From Agrypnia vestita (Eukaryota; Arthropoda; Insecta; Trichoptera; Phryganeidae): a stretch of 64,000 bases of DNA. The DNA lies in contig JADDOH010014749.1 in NCBI GenBank assembly GCA_016648135.1, positions 1 to 64,000 on the forward strand, read 5' to 3'. This document shows positions 44,841 to 56,015 of the stretch, in pieces. The notes beneath the pieces are model-generated. The model searched no databases. It was given only the letters and a program-made list of their open reading frames with translations, and had not been told where the DNA came from. Position numbers and translations under genes: made by a program. Position 1 is the first letter of the stretch, and each line of letters opens with the position of its first letter.

Positions 44841-45990
44841 GACTCAATTTGACGGGGTCATTTGGTCTTGCAATTGTTACTTTTGAAAATCATTCAGGCA
44901 TCTGAGTGCTCTGCAGTCCAGCACTGCTCAGATAATTATCCATAAAATATCCAATTTAAAGAAAAGTCTAGTGAAACATTAATTTATTTAGTTATTTCAT
45001 TCCAATGCGATTGAAATACGTACGGTTTATTTTATTTGTCCAACGAAACTTCTTTTTTGTGCACAGCTTAGCAATAGTTGAATGACCCAGGTACATAAAG
45101 CTATTTGACTAGCAGTTTCTAAAGACAAATTAAGCATGTTAGGTCATCGATCTGCGGAGTACGGAAACAATCGCTAAAGAAGCTCACATTCGATACCCAC
45201 GTCATTGGATATCGGACGATGTCGGTTTAGGCTATTGTGTTTAAATTATAAATTTAATGAAAAGATTATTTCTTAGTAATTTATTTAATTAATTAATTAA
45301 TATTTATAAAAACGTGAGGTAAGTTTGTGATTAAGGGCTATATTATTAATATAATAGTATTGATATAACAATAATCAATAATGAGTAACAATAATTGAAC
45401 TTCTGCTTGATTATAATTAAAGGGTGTTATTTTACCTATTACGACGTTAGCTTAGTTTAAAAATAAGAGTGCAGGTTAATTAGTAATGGAAATATTGCAT
45501 TATTGATTTAAATAGTAGAATGATATTTACAGAGTTCAATTATGAGAGCGTATTTATTTTCATTCGGATTAAATACAATTAAACAGATATTTTTCGTTTC
45601 GTGTTTCGTAATGCTGCAAAAACAGTTAAATTAATAAATCGGTGTTTTATAGGCAGGTTAATTTTGCAAAGGCTGTCAGAAACATTAGGATTTCACTTTT
45701 TCAATTTCAGATTCATAGTGGTAAAGAATTCAATAATCGCTTCTGTATGAATGATAAATGCTAATTATTATTGTCAATTTAATTTATGTAATATAATAAA
45801 TTTACCGAATTAAACAAACTCCATTGCTGGAAAAATGTATTTACGAATTTATGAATACATATCTATATATTTACGAATTAATAAAACCCTCCTTATAATT
45901 AACATTATCCGTTTCATTCAATTAACTTTCATTAAATTCTTCAATAATATCAAAAAAATATTCTTAATAATGAACATTATGGAAAGCTTC
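44841..45990. other. AT-rich intergenic sequence
   Basis: Nothing recognised on either strand. Confidence 0.4.
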
Positions 45991-45995
45991 TTTTT

Positions 45996-46730
45996 ACTCC
46001 CTTTATATTAACTCGTGGTTGCTTGCTTGGCGAAAAAACTTTGGATCGATTTTTAACCCTTTTCCCTTGATCCAATTGAGCTAAAACTTTGCAAGTAGAC
46101 TCGTGGCGACGATCAAGAAGATCTATTAAATTTTCGTTAAAAAAATAAAATAATTATAGTATAATTTTGGATTTTTCAAATTTTTAATGTTTTTTTCGTA
46201 CAAATCAGTAAGTTGTATGGAGGTTCCGACGCATATGGTAGACACGAAACCCGAAAATGAGAAAGGGAGTATTGTAAAAACTTGCTTTTAATGGGTTACT
46301 TTTTACTTCCTTTATTTTAACTCCTGGCGTCTGTCTGACGCAAAAATTTTGGATCGATTTTTAACCCTTTTCCCGTGATCCAATCGAGCTGAAACTTTGC
46401 AAGCAGACTTGTGGCGACGATCAAGAAGATCTATCGAATTTTCGTTAAAAAAATGAATAATTATAGTATAATTTTGGATTTTAGAAATTTTAATGGTTTT
46501 TTAAAATTTGAAACCACACAAATGTTTGATTACTACCAACAGCGGCCTGACGACGTCACGGAATATTTAAAATTTGAATTACTCCGTCAGTATATGTAAT
46601 AGGCACTTCACTACGAATTTCGAAATTGTTTCATTTTCAGTCAATCAATTATTTAATAACATGACGGTAAACTTAATTTACAAAGAAAGGGAGTAAAATA
46701 AAAACTTGGTTTTTATGGGTTAGTTTTTTT
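45996..46730 (+). repeat. Tandem pair of the 35309-type repeat (copies B and C)
   Basis: Copy B spans about 45996-46304 and copy C about 46305-46730. Each starts ACTCCCTTTATATTAACTC or the variant ACTTCCTTTATTTTAACTC and contains TTGGATCGATTTTTAACCCT. B lacks about 120 bp relative to C in its second half. C contains GAATTACTCCGTCAGTATAT, also present in copy A. Confidence 0.85.
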
Positions 46731-48149
46731 CTCTTCCTCAACACGTACACAAAAAAATATATTTGAAATTATAAAATCGGATTAAATATTATGCTCGCAT
46801 TAAAATGATCGCCTGATTAAATTCCTAGTTTTTTGAAAAGACAATGCTAAAGTAATATAGAATTTTCGGCGCATTAGAAAGTCTTCTACGTTTGAGAGTG
46901 CATCTTGACAGGTAGCAAAACATGTAAAAAGTTATAAAGTATCAAAATTAAAGTTGTGTTTTCTTCATTCATTGTTTATTATATTCTATAAAACCTATTG
47001 ATATAATGAGTGAACTTTAAGATAAGATACTTCAAAAACTGGTGTAGGTACCTGTGTACCTGCTGTTTGCCTTTAGTTAGAGGAACACCCATGTGAAGAG
47101 TATTTTGTGAAGGTATTGGTGTATAAATAATATTATGGTATGGTGTGTAGTGATTGTCCTGACGAAGAAACGGGTTATGTCTCAAAACCAGTAGACAAAA
47201 AAGTAATTTTTACTGGTTATATACTAACTAAATAAAATTTTATTACATACATAACTGTTTATCGGGGGGTCTGCATTATGATCTTCATCATAGGAATCAT
47301 CTTGACTTTACTCGTGATAACTTGATTCAATGGTAACTTTAGTAAACTCCTGATGGTGATGCGGTTTACAAAAAAATGCGGGTGTTGAATTTATATAATG
47401 GTTCATTTGTCGTTGAGATTTTTGCTCGATGTGGAGAAGAGCGTTTTTTGCGGGAATTTAAGTCAAGACGAGACGATGGTTGGCAAATACGAGATGAAAC
47501 AGAAAATAACGAATCATGGCATGAACTACAACCCCAAATAAGATCAAAATCCTACCGTGAGATGACTGAATGCGGGTGTATGATCTTGGTCAATGCTGCG
47601 AACACAACACTTCCGTCAGTCGCCGATTAATTAGTAGCAATGCAGAGATGAAAGCAATCAACACGGCTGCGGTTATACGATATGGTATGATAAAAAGTCG
47701 ATGCGGGTTTTATAATGTGATATTGCGTGAGCGGTGGTCCAAAACCGAATTTTAACAACAGATGCGGTCTCTTCAACGGAAGCCAATTAAAAAGTGCGGT
47801 AGGAAAGTAGGAAATTAATTAATTTCATGCGGCAGAGTCCTTCCATGACAACAGATGTTGTTAGGCGTAATAAAAGGCAAGATAGACAGAGTGGGAATTA
47901 AATCGAAAAAAAGGGTTAATGAGGGACAAGTATTGGTGGATCTTCATCTCACTGAAGTCCAATCCAGCCATAACAATTGTCTCTATTTCTCCCCATCTAA
48001 CATTGGCCAAACCACCTGATTTATAACGGAAAGTACCTGTATAACACGCGTGCTTCGACAACTTACTGTTATTCTAAAATAGCGAATGAATCGAAAACCG
48101 AGGTGGCTACGAAAAGGTGAATGAAAATTTTAAATGAAACATTATTTTA
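46731..48149. other. Intergenic sequence, no gene recognised
   Basis: The plus frame 47376-47630 (84 aa, starting MRVLNLYNGSFVVEIFARCG) and the minus frame 47861-48061 have fairly balanced composition but no known domain. Splice partners were not found. Confidence 0.3.
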
Positions 48150-48260
48150 TAATTAATAAAAATATACTTTGTTTTCACCACTCGGTTTATTGAAAATATC
48201 AACATGTTTCAGAATCGACGGTGCCTTTGTCAGGATACACTGTATAAAAATCGAAATATA
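48150..48260 (-). repeat. Possible 3' end of a Penelope-like or similar retroelement
   Basis: The minus strand reads CCTGACAAAGGCACC, then GATTCTGAAACATGTTGATA and TTCAATAAACC. A GA-rich motif, a spacer, then GAAACATGTTG and AATAAA is an arrangement I associate with arthropod retroelement tails. No coding part is present. Confidence 0.3.
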
Positions 48261-51200
48261 GAAAATATAAAAATGATATATGGGAAATGAAAAAATAATT
48301 AAGTAAAAACACGAAAACAAATTTAAAAGCTAATTATTTGTAAAAAGGACCTGGTTATTTATAATATTCAATTTTCTATTAACTTTTTTCTTATTTCCAA
48401 AAATTCTAATTTTTCCAACAACTTTTTACAAATAATTATCTTTTAATGTTTTCATGTAAGCACTTAATTATTATTTATGCACACATTACAATTTTCGATA
48501 ATTGTTGTAAACTATACTATAAATAATTTTTAGAAGTAAATACAATTTATCAGCGTAATCTACTGACATTTCACAGACCAGAGGGAAGATGTAGTATCGA
48601 AGACCGGTAGACCGCGACTCGGCCGGCGAACCGAGCCTCAGTACAGAAGAATGGAAGCGGTCAGGGCTCGCTCCGGACATTACTGCCAAGAGGTTTGTAG
48701 ATGATGACGATGAGTTAAATATTATATAAAAATACTGTCATGTGTCGTGGCTACGGGAGGCTGGAATTAAAACAGCTGGAAATTAATTAGCGATTTATTA
48801 ATTAATGGTTAACTATTCAAAGTCACTTAAAACGAATTAAACTTAATACATAGGAAAATAAATGCAAAAATCATTCATTGTTCAAAAATTGTAAAAATAT
48901 ATTCAAATATAATTAAATTTACATTTAATTTAATATAGTTAGTGGCTGTTTCTCATAGCATTTTCGTATAAAAATTTCAAATTAAAATTTATTCACCAGG
49001 TTCCAAAATTTTAAATAAATATATTATTCTAAAATGACAGTAACTCTATAATGTAGGTAATCAGTTGAAAAATTAGCAAACCAAAGAACTGTAACTGAAG
49101 AAAATTGCACTACTTTATGGATTTTTTATAACTTTATAGACCTGAGAGATGTCTTTTTTTTTTCAATAATAGGTATTAGAAATTGAACATTATCTTTAAT
49201 TAATAAAAATTTGATCAAGACAGTCACCGTACTGTGTCTTAAATTCACTGTCCTTAAAAAAATTGCTGAAATTAGGAATTTTGAAAAAGTTTTAAATTTT
49301 TTAGTATCCATTTTAAAATAATAATATCCTTTCTTATAACTTATTGATGTTTAAAAGTTGTCAATTATGTAAAAAAGGTTTAAAAATACACAAAAATAAA
49401 TTATAAAAAAGTCTCTTTTAAAACATAAATCGTAAGAAAATTATCGATCAGATTTTATAATATTTTTCAATAATTTAAGATATGTAATTGTTCAATTTAT
49501 AATGTTATTAAAAACAAAATTTCACAGGTCCATAAAGTTACAAAAAACCAACGAAGTAGTCCAATTTAAGTTATAAAGCATCGTTGATTTGATATTTTTT
49601 AAAACTGATTAAATAATTTAGTTACTGTCATTTAAGAATAATACTTTTATTTAAAATATATGGAACTTGATGAGTATATTTTAATTTGATATATATCCTT
49701 CTCCATAACTTACAGAATTTCATCTTTTACTCAGAATAATTTTTATTCCACATTGAAATAAAACCAATCGTTCATAATTTCAATTCCCAAAATAAGGAGA
49801 AAATACGCACCCACACACTCCAGTTGACGATGCAGCAATATAATACTTGTTAGTGACAAGAATAATATACAGGGGTGAAATGCCAGGAAGAAGAAGAACC
49901 TTTTGATACAAAATGCAGGAGAAGCTACGAGAAAAAGTACCAAACTTCGCTCACATTACCGGACGATCGCCTTAATAACAACGATATATGCTAAAGTATT
50001 ATGAAAAATATTGTTCAATGAAGATAACCTAGACTAGATTATTTTTCCAGTTGACGTATTTCTAAAAAAAGATGAAGGTTTTGATTACTACCGTGAAAAG
50101 GCATTTCAAAACCCATTTCTGAAATGCAAAAATTCCTGTCGATTGTTGATTTTCTAATTCTAGAAGTCGTATAAGAGTCGATTAATAATATTTTTCGCAC
50201 AAACAAGTAAAAACATTAAGTTTTCAAGTATTTACTTATACAACTCAATCTCCAAACATATTCACGTATAAATAAATCTTTCTAGAAATTAAACAGTGAG
50301 CCGCGGCGTGCAAGCTTAGATGTGATGGATGAGTTATTCTAAAAGTAGGGAATTTCGAGTTCTATTTTCATTAAGAATAAGGGGGTGCTCTCGTTTGGTG
50401 GAATTAGAGAAAAGACAAAGCGAAAATGCGTGGGATGGAACGGGGGTGTACACAAAACTGCAAGAAATAGTTTCGTTCAAAAACAACTCACTAAGTCTGG
50501 AGCATTCAACAGGATGTCGCTTTAAAAGCAACGTACATATACATAGGGAATAGACATACGAGTACATTTTTTTAAACATCTTTGTCCGCAAACTGGGTCG
50601 CCTCGCTCGATGATAATTTTGATGCCCCCGGCGTTACCTGAAAATGCGGCCCTTATCTTATATATTTATACCTTTCGACATAATTTGAAATTTTGTTATT
50701 TAATTTATTCGAAACTTTTCATCAACCTTAGCCGTTGGGCTTTTAGTAAAGAAGATTAATTTTGAACTTACGTCGAGTGTTTTTTACACGATAGAAATAA
50801 TAATTAATCTCGCGCATTAATATTTTTGACTCAGAGATATTGTGGTACCACTTCGACGGTCCCTACGTTTACTGTCGAATGTGCAAAAAATCTTAAAGCA
50901 TTTTAATTAATTATAACTTAATTAACACTTAACATTTCTTACTTCTGAACAAATAATGAAATAAAACAATGAACTTTGTTTTTCTCCACTTATCTTTGAG
51001 CACTTGTGCGGATTCACGATAATGAAGTAAACTTTATACGTATAAAAAAAAACATGTTCTGCGTACATATAAATATTCAGTAAAAATGAATCACTGCTAA
51101 GACGCTAAAAACGAATTTTTTGGCCGTGGCCTGTCGATTAATGCTTATATTTTCTTAATTATTGTAAATAATGTTTAGTTAATTATTTTTATATAAGAAA

Positions 51201-51389
51201 AAAGGTTCTATCTAATTTATCGCCCTAAAAAATTGCAGTCTATTATATAAATTCTGATATAAATGAATAATAAAAACCCACATTTTCTTAAAAATATGCA
51301 CTTACAGTGAATGTGCCGCTTTAAAAGAAAATTAAACTTTCTTTAACATTATTCATGATGATCCATTAAATTAGGAAAAACATAAACTT
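48261..51389. other. Long AT-rich stretch without a recognised gene
   Basis: Two GC-richer islands occur. One, at 48570-48690 (CCGCGACTCGGCCGGCGAAC), may be a non-LTR element scrap. The other, at 50585-50660, could read on the minus strand as a short exon after TTTTCAG (VTPGASKLSSSEATQFADK, then stop). Neither could be tied to a gene. Confidence 0.3.
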
Positions 51390-52480
51390 TGTTATCTCTT
51401 TCTTCTTCTTCTTTTTGTGCCGTATGAGGTCCCCCTGAAGTTGGCAATCACTATGGAAAAGGCATCTCTGCCGTCTGCCGCAGTCCGGAATAGCTCTCCG
51501 ACGTCCCTGATGCCAGTCCACTCGCGAATGTTGTGGACGACATCTGTCGTCTTCCTATTCCTCGGCGTCCTACTATCTTGCCCTTTATAATTAATTGAAG
51601 TAGCCTATTGTTATCATGTCATTGTTATCAGTACCTCCGCATTCGATATTTTATCAACCCAGGAAATTCTCAGCGTGCGTCGGTGCAGCCACATTTTGAA
51701 TGCTTCCAGTCGGTTGAGCACATTAACCTTTATGGTCCAGGTTTCAACCCCATACAAAAGTATGGACTATGGACCATATATAGCACTTTACCAGGCGCTG
51801 TCTAACTTCGAGGTTCAAATTGTCATTGCAAAATACTGTTTTAATTTTGAAAAACATTGCGCGGGCTGTCTCCATGTGGCATCTTAGTTCTTTATGTGGT
51901 CGGTGAGGAGACTTCCGAGGTATTTAAAAGTCTTGACTCATTCCATGGTTTGCCCCTCAAGTAGTGTCAGATCGTCATGAGACTGTCGACTGAATATCAT
52001 AAACTTAGTAGTCTTTGATATGTTCATGTTCAAACCAAACTCTTTTCCAGTAGTGTTCATAACGTCTAGGAGATTTTGAAGGTCTTCAATCTTGTCAGCC
52101 TGTAACAAAGTATCATCTGTGTACCTCAGCGTATTAATCAGTATTCCGTTTATTTTTACTCCTGCTTCTATGTTGTTTGTAGTATTTTTAAACAATCTAT
52201 CGGAGTATAAGTTGAATAACAGTGGTGATAGAATACAGTCTTGGCGAACGCCTCGTTGAATTTTAACTGTTTCTGTGTTTATTTGTCCCAGTCTCACATC
52301 TGCTTTTTGATGCCAATAGAGATTTCTAATGAAATTTGCATCTTTTTCGTCAACTTGGGGGCTCTTAGTATTTCGATCACCATGTTTATCATCATTGTCA
52401 TGTTTCACCCTATCAAAAGCCTTTTCATAATCAATGAAGCATGCGAATATATCTTTTCGTTGGTCGCGATATTTTATCTC
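51390..52480 (-). mobile_element. 5'-truncated RTE-like non-LTR retrotransposon
   Basis: The minus-strand remnant begins near 52480 with FACFIDYEKAFDRV (the first catalytic aspartate region) and runs to a GAAGAAGAAGAAA-like tail near 51400. Fragments of another copy lie at 54690-55100 on the plus strand. Confidence 0.85.
51400..52475 (-). pseudogene. RTE-like reverse transcriptase fragment
   Basis: The best-preserved frame (52408-51938) contains NFIRNLYWHQKADVRLG, QRGVRQDCILSPLLFNLYS and INTLRYTDDTLLQADKIEDL. The usual YADD box therefore reads YTDD and the usual RGVRQGC reads RGVRQDC, both damaging changes. Then comes GLNMNISKTTKFMIFSR. After 51938 the thumb and C-terminus continue in shifted frames (GVETWTIKVNVLNRLEAF) with several stops. 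Confidence 0.88.
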
Positions 52481-52584
52481 AACGTGAGTTTAATAATATT
52501 TTTATATTTTTAACTACTTAAGTTAAACTTAACTTAACCAATGAATTATTTATGTTTGAACCGAATCAAAGTAAATATTATATA

Positions 52585-53870
52585 TTAGGTCCTTACATAT
52601 GAAATTGGCGTTTTGCCGTACTGGCAAATTTGATCTCAAATATCTTCTCTTTGGTTAGGAATTCCAAATCCAAATTTATACAGCTATTTACTCATGTATT
52701 TGTGTTTTGAAAATTATAATTCATTTGTTTTTTCCTCAATTGTTTTTTTCTTTGCGTCACTCAGTTTACAAAATGAAAAACTTGAAATATCGCGTTATTT
52801 ACGAGTACGAGTTCCACCGTGGCACCAGTGCTGCAGAAACGGCTCGAAGGATTAATGATGTATATGGCGACGGTGCCGCAAAAGAAAACACAGTGCGTTT
52901 TTGGTTCCAACGTTTTCGTTCTGGAAATTTCGACCTGCAGAACAAGCCCCGTGGACGGCCGGAGACCAAAGTTGATAATGAAGAATTGAAGGCTATTGTG
53001 GAAGCGGATCCATCGCAAACCACATCCGAGTTAGCTGCAGGCTGCGGTGTTAGTGATAAAACTGTTTTAATCCACTTGAGCAAATTGGTAAGGTGAAAAA
53101 GCTTGAAAGGTGGGTACCTCACGAATTGAGTGAAGCAAATCAGCAAACGCGCGTTGACTGCTGCGTTGCATTACTCAACCGGCACAATAATGAAGGGATT
53201 TTAAATCGAATCATTACCTGTGATGAAAAGTGGATCCTGTACGATAATCGGAAGCGCTCATCGCAATGGCTGAACCCTGCCGAACCAGCCAAACCATGCC
53301 CCACGCGAAAATTGACTCCAAAAAAGTTACTTGTGAGCGTTTGGTGGACTAGTGCTGGTGTCGTTCACTACAGCTTTCTTAAATCTGGCCAGACGATTAC
53401 GGCAGATGTCTATTGTCAGCAACTGCAAACCATGATGGAAAAGCTAGCTGCTAAACAACCGAGGATGGTTAATCGCTCTAGGCCACTGCTGCTTCATGAT
53501 AACGCTAGACCACACACTGCACAACAGACGGCTACCAAATTAGAGGAGCTTCAATTGGAATGTCTAAGACATCCACCGTACTCTCCGGACCTTGCCCCAA
53601 CAGATTACTATTTTTTTCGAAATTTGGATAACTTCTTGCAAAGGAAAAAATTCAACTCCGATGGGGCAGTCCAAACCGCCTTCAAAGATTTTATTGATTC
53701 CCGTCCGAATGGTTTTTTTAGTAAAGGGATCGATGAACTACCTATGAGATGGCAAAAGTGCATAGATAGCAATGGTACATACTTTGATTAAATAAATATA
53801 TTATAATAATAAAAAAATCGGCTTTATGTTCCTCCCATACTAAACGCCAATTTCATATGTAAGGACCTAA
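52585..53870 (+). mobile_element. Mariner transposon, complete, with 29-bp perfect terminal repeats
   Basis: TA at 52583-52584 and 53871-53872 flanks a 1,286-bp element. Its ends (TTAGGTCCTTACATATGAAA...) are identical over 29 bp in inverted orientation. Perfect ends and a nearly intact transposase make it the youngest DNA transposon in the window. Confidence 0.96.
52773..53791 (+). pseudogene. Mariner transposase (cecropia/HsMar1-like) with a single frameshift
   Basis: The N-terminal frame (52773-53096) carries the paired helix-turn-helix region and a KPRGRPE linker (YEFHRGTSAAETARRIND, ENTVRFWFQRFRSGNFDLQN). It ends prematurely. The second frame (53093-53791) continues with ERWVPHELSEANQQTR. 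It holds the D,D34D catalytic set: CDEKWILYDN, LHDNARPH and HPPYSPDLAPTDYYFF. The C-terminus is RWQKCIDSNGTYFD, close to the HsMar1/cecropia group. The frame break lies at about 53079 in TTGAGCAAA, consistent with one missing base. The in-frame ATG at 52707 is upstream of the family start and was not used. Confidence 0.95.
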
Positions 53871-53872
53871 TA

Positions 53873-54225
53873 TTTAAAAGTAGGCAGTTTGATACTTCAC
53901 CTGTCTATGAGAAACTCTGTTTCTCTCGAAACTTAATGTAACATGATATGCTATTATTTAGATGACTCATGCATGTGTTTGTGCTAAATAAAAAAAATAA
54001 AAAAAATAAAAGAATGTAAAAAAAAAAAACAAAAAATAAAATAAAAATAAATAAAATAAAATAAAATAAAGTAAAATAAAATAAAATAAGTGGACTGCTT
54101 CACTCCGTACTATGTATGCATCTACAGCCTTTTACGACGTTTTAGTTCACAATGAAAAAATGTTTTGAATGCAGTCACCGAAGATTATTAATTTAGAATG
54201 TACTGAATTCTAGATTTTATGTACC
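53873..54225. other. Sequence beside mariner with A-rich microsatellite
   Basis: Bases about 53985-54090 are a degenerate (AAAAT)n and poly-A array. The flanks show no gene. Confidence 0.6.
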
Positions 54226-54358
54226 TACTAGCTATAACCCGTCAAAAATGACGGTAATTTAACATGTCGGTTCCTGAATGATTTATTTATAATAAAAAAA
54301 GCAAAAAGTATTTATAAAAGAAGTTACGGATAGACAGATAGACAGAACGAAATTATTT
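54226..54358 (+). repeat. Dispersed repeat with CCGTCA...TGACGG hairpin, copy 1
   Basis: It starts around CTAGCTATAACCCGTCAAAA (hairpin 54240-54253) and ends GAAGTTACGGATAGACAGAT then ACGAAATTATT. The longer copy at 60825-61172 has the same start and end in the same orientation. Class unknown. Confidence 0.6.
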
Positions 54359-54689
54359 CTATTGGGATTCCTTCAGAATTCATCTTTCATATAAATTTAT
54401 TTATGCGTTGTATTTCGTATAAAACTTGAAATCAGTACATTTTAAATTAGTAATCCTCGATGCACTGCACGGATTTTTTTTGGATATTGCTGCCTTTGAG
54501 TTTGTACCCCTCATATTATATTTTATACGTCGCAGAGCAGAATGACCAACTGACGAACATCGACTTTTAATCTCTGAGACGAGAGAGGGAAACGGTAGGT
54601 ATCGATTTATGTTTCAAGTAATTGACCTTTAATTCTTCTGTAGGTTAATATGCGAATGCGAGTAGTCAGATGTTACATGTTCTCGATAT

Positions 54690-55100
54690 TGTTTTTTGTG
54701 GAATGGAAGCACGGATGCCGAAGAATCGATAAGGCGACTCGAAATGTCGAGATGTGGATCTACAGAAGAATTCTCAAAATAAGCTGGATGCTCAGTCACC
54801 AATGAAGACGTTATGGTTCGGATGAATGAAGAAAAATGAGTAATTAGAACAATGAAAATCCGAAAGCTTCAATATTCCGGAGATGTGATCATACATTCAG
54901 AGAAGTAAAAGATCTTGCGCCTAATAAGGCAGGAAAAGACATGCCCTGGAAAAAGGAAATAGTGGTTTATCCAGTCTATTGTAGAGCTATTCCGGACCAC
55001 AGTAAATAAAGTGGTGATGGCCAGCATGGAAGCCAATGTCCGTTCAACGGGTAGGGCGTAAGAGCTAGGAGAAGCGTGTGTATATGTTGCCCTTGAAAAA
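54690..55100 (+). pseudogene. RTE-like reverse transcriptase C-terminal fragment, plus strand
   Basis: The plus strand reads CRRIDKATRNVEMWIYRRIL and KISWM, then degenerate NENPKASIFRRCDHTF. It continues with a GKDMPWKK region and CRAIPDHSK, then a poly-A run at about 55091-55100. The order matches the C-terminus of the RTE-like elements whose upstream domains are seen at 51390-52480. Several stops and frameshifts. Confidence 0.72.
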
Positions 55101-55679
55101 AAAAAGTTTAAATGTATTAAGTATTTTGTTTAATTTATTTACATCGATTTAAATCTTGTATTCAATTAATTTATGTCGGCTAAATAAAAACATCGCATGA
55201 ACTTAATGTATATTTTACCGTTCACGTTTTCGTATTGTAACTAATTGCGTTTTTAATAAAATACTCAGCGCAACACATTTATTAGACTTCAATAAAATGT
55301 TATCAAAAAACTTTTCCGCGCCTGTAGTTATACAGCCTGCGTAGTAATAATAAAATAGTGATTTCGTTCTGGACAGCTATTTTTTGGACATCATGGATTA
55401 TGTTAAGTACTAAAAATGTTTTTTTTTTTACCAAAATGTAAGTCATCGCAACGCGCTTTTAAAACCGTTAAACTTTGAAAGACTTTATGCCTTATAAAAT
55501 ATATTATTATCCGTGAGAAATGTACGACGCTAGGGAGGTACTCGACAAAAATGCGAGGACAGTAAAGTTTATCGCGGTCCATCAAATCGCACAGTGTAAT
55601 TCTGGCGATTTGCTTCGCATTGGAAATCAGCTTTTACGCTCGCGCATTATTGGTCATTTTTATCGCCTTGCAGGCTATT
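55101..55679. other. AT-rich sequence upstream of a GC-rich promoter
   Basis: No gene recognised. The frames at 55403-55585 (-) and 55520-55792 (+) lack domains. Confidence 0.4.
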
Positions 55680-56015
55680 TGTTTCGGCTGTATCTGCACG
55701 GCGCGAGAGGGGGGGAGGGGGGTATCGGCTCCATCCCACCGCGGGGCCATTTCACGAGCGTACGGGAGTTTTTCCTCGAGAGTGGCGTCTGATGACGTAG
55801 CGGGCGGCGCGGCGGGCGGGGGCGGCGGGCGGCGGGCGGCGGGGGCGCCGGGCGGGGGAGCTATCGACCGGGCGGGACTTGCGCCCCGACAGTTGCGAGT
55901 CGAGCGGCCCGCCCGACGGTCGTGTCCGCGCCGGTCTGCAGCGCGCCCTGACATCCCCGTGTTCGGTAGTGGCGCGAAACGCCGAGCGGGAGAGCGATCG
56001 GGCCGGACGAACCAG
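55680..56015 (+). promoter_or_regulatory. CpG-island-like promoter with candidate non-coding first exon
   Basis: Very GC-rich block with GC boxes (GGGCGGGGG-type runs, about 55800-55860), a TGATGACGTAGC site resembling a CRE/ATF element (about 55791-55802), and an initiator-like ACAGTTGCGAG at 55889. It is followed by about 125 bases ending in ACCAG then GTAGGCG, a good 5' splice site at 56016. This suggests a plus-strand gene whose first exon (about 55891-56015) is untranslated, with a long first intron. Open frames on both strands over 55620-56168 reflect GC content and the absence of AT-rich stops. Confidence 0.5.

Noticed and set aside
50580..50660. Short minus-strand exon after TTTTCAG
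   Set aside because: Only about 20 codons before a stop and no partner exon or known protein matched, so it was not listed as a gene.
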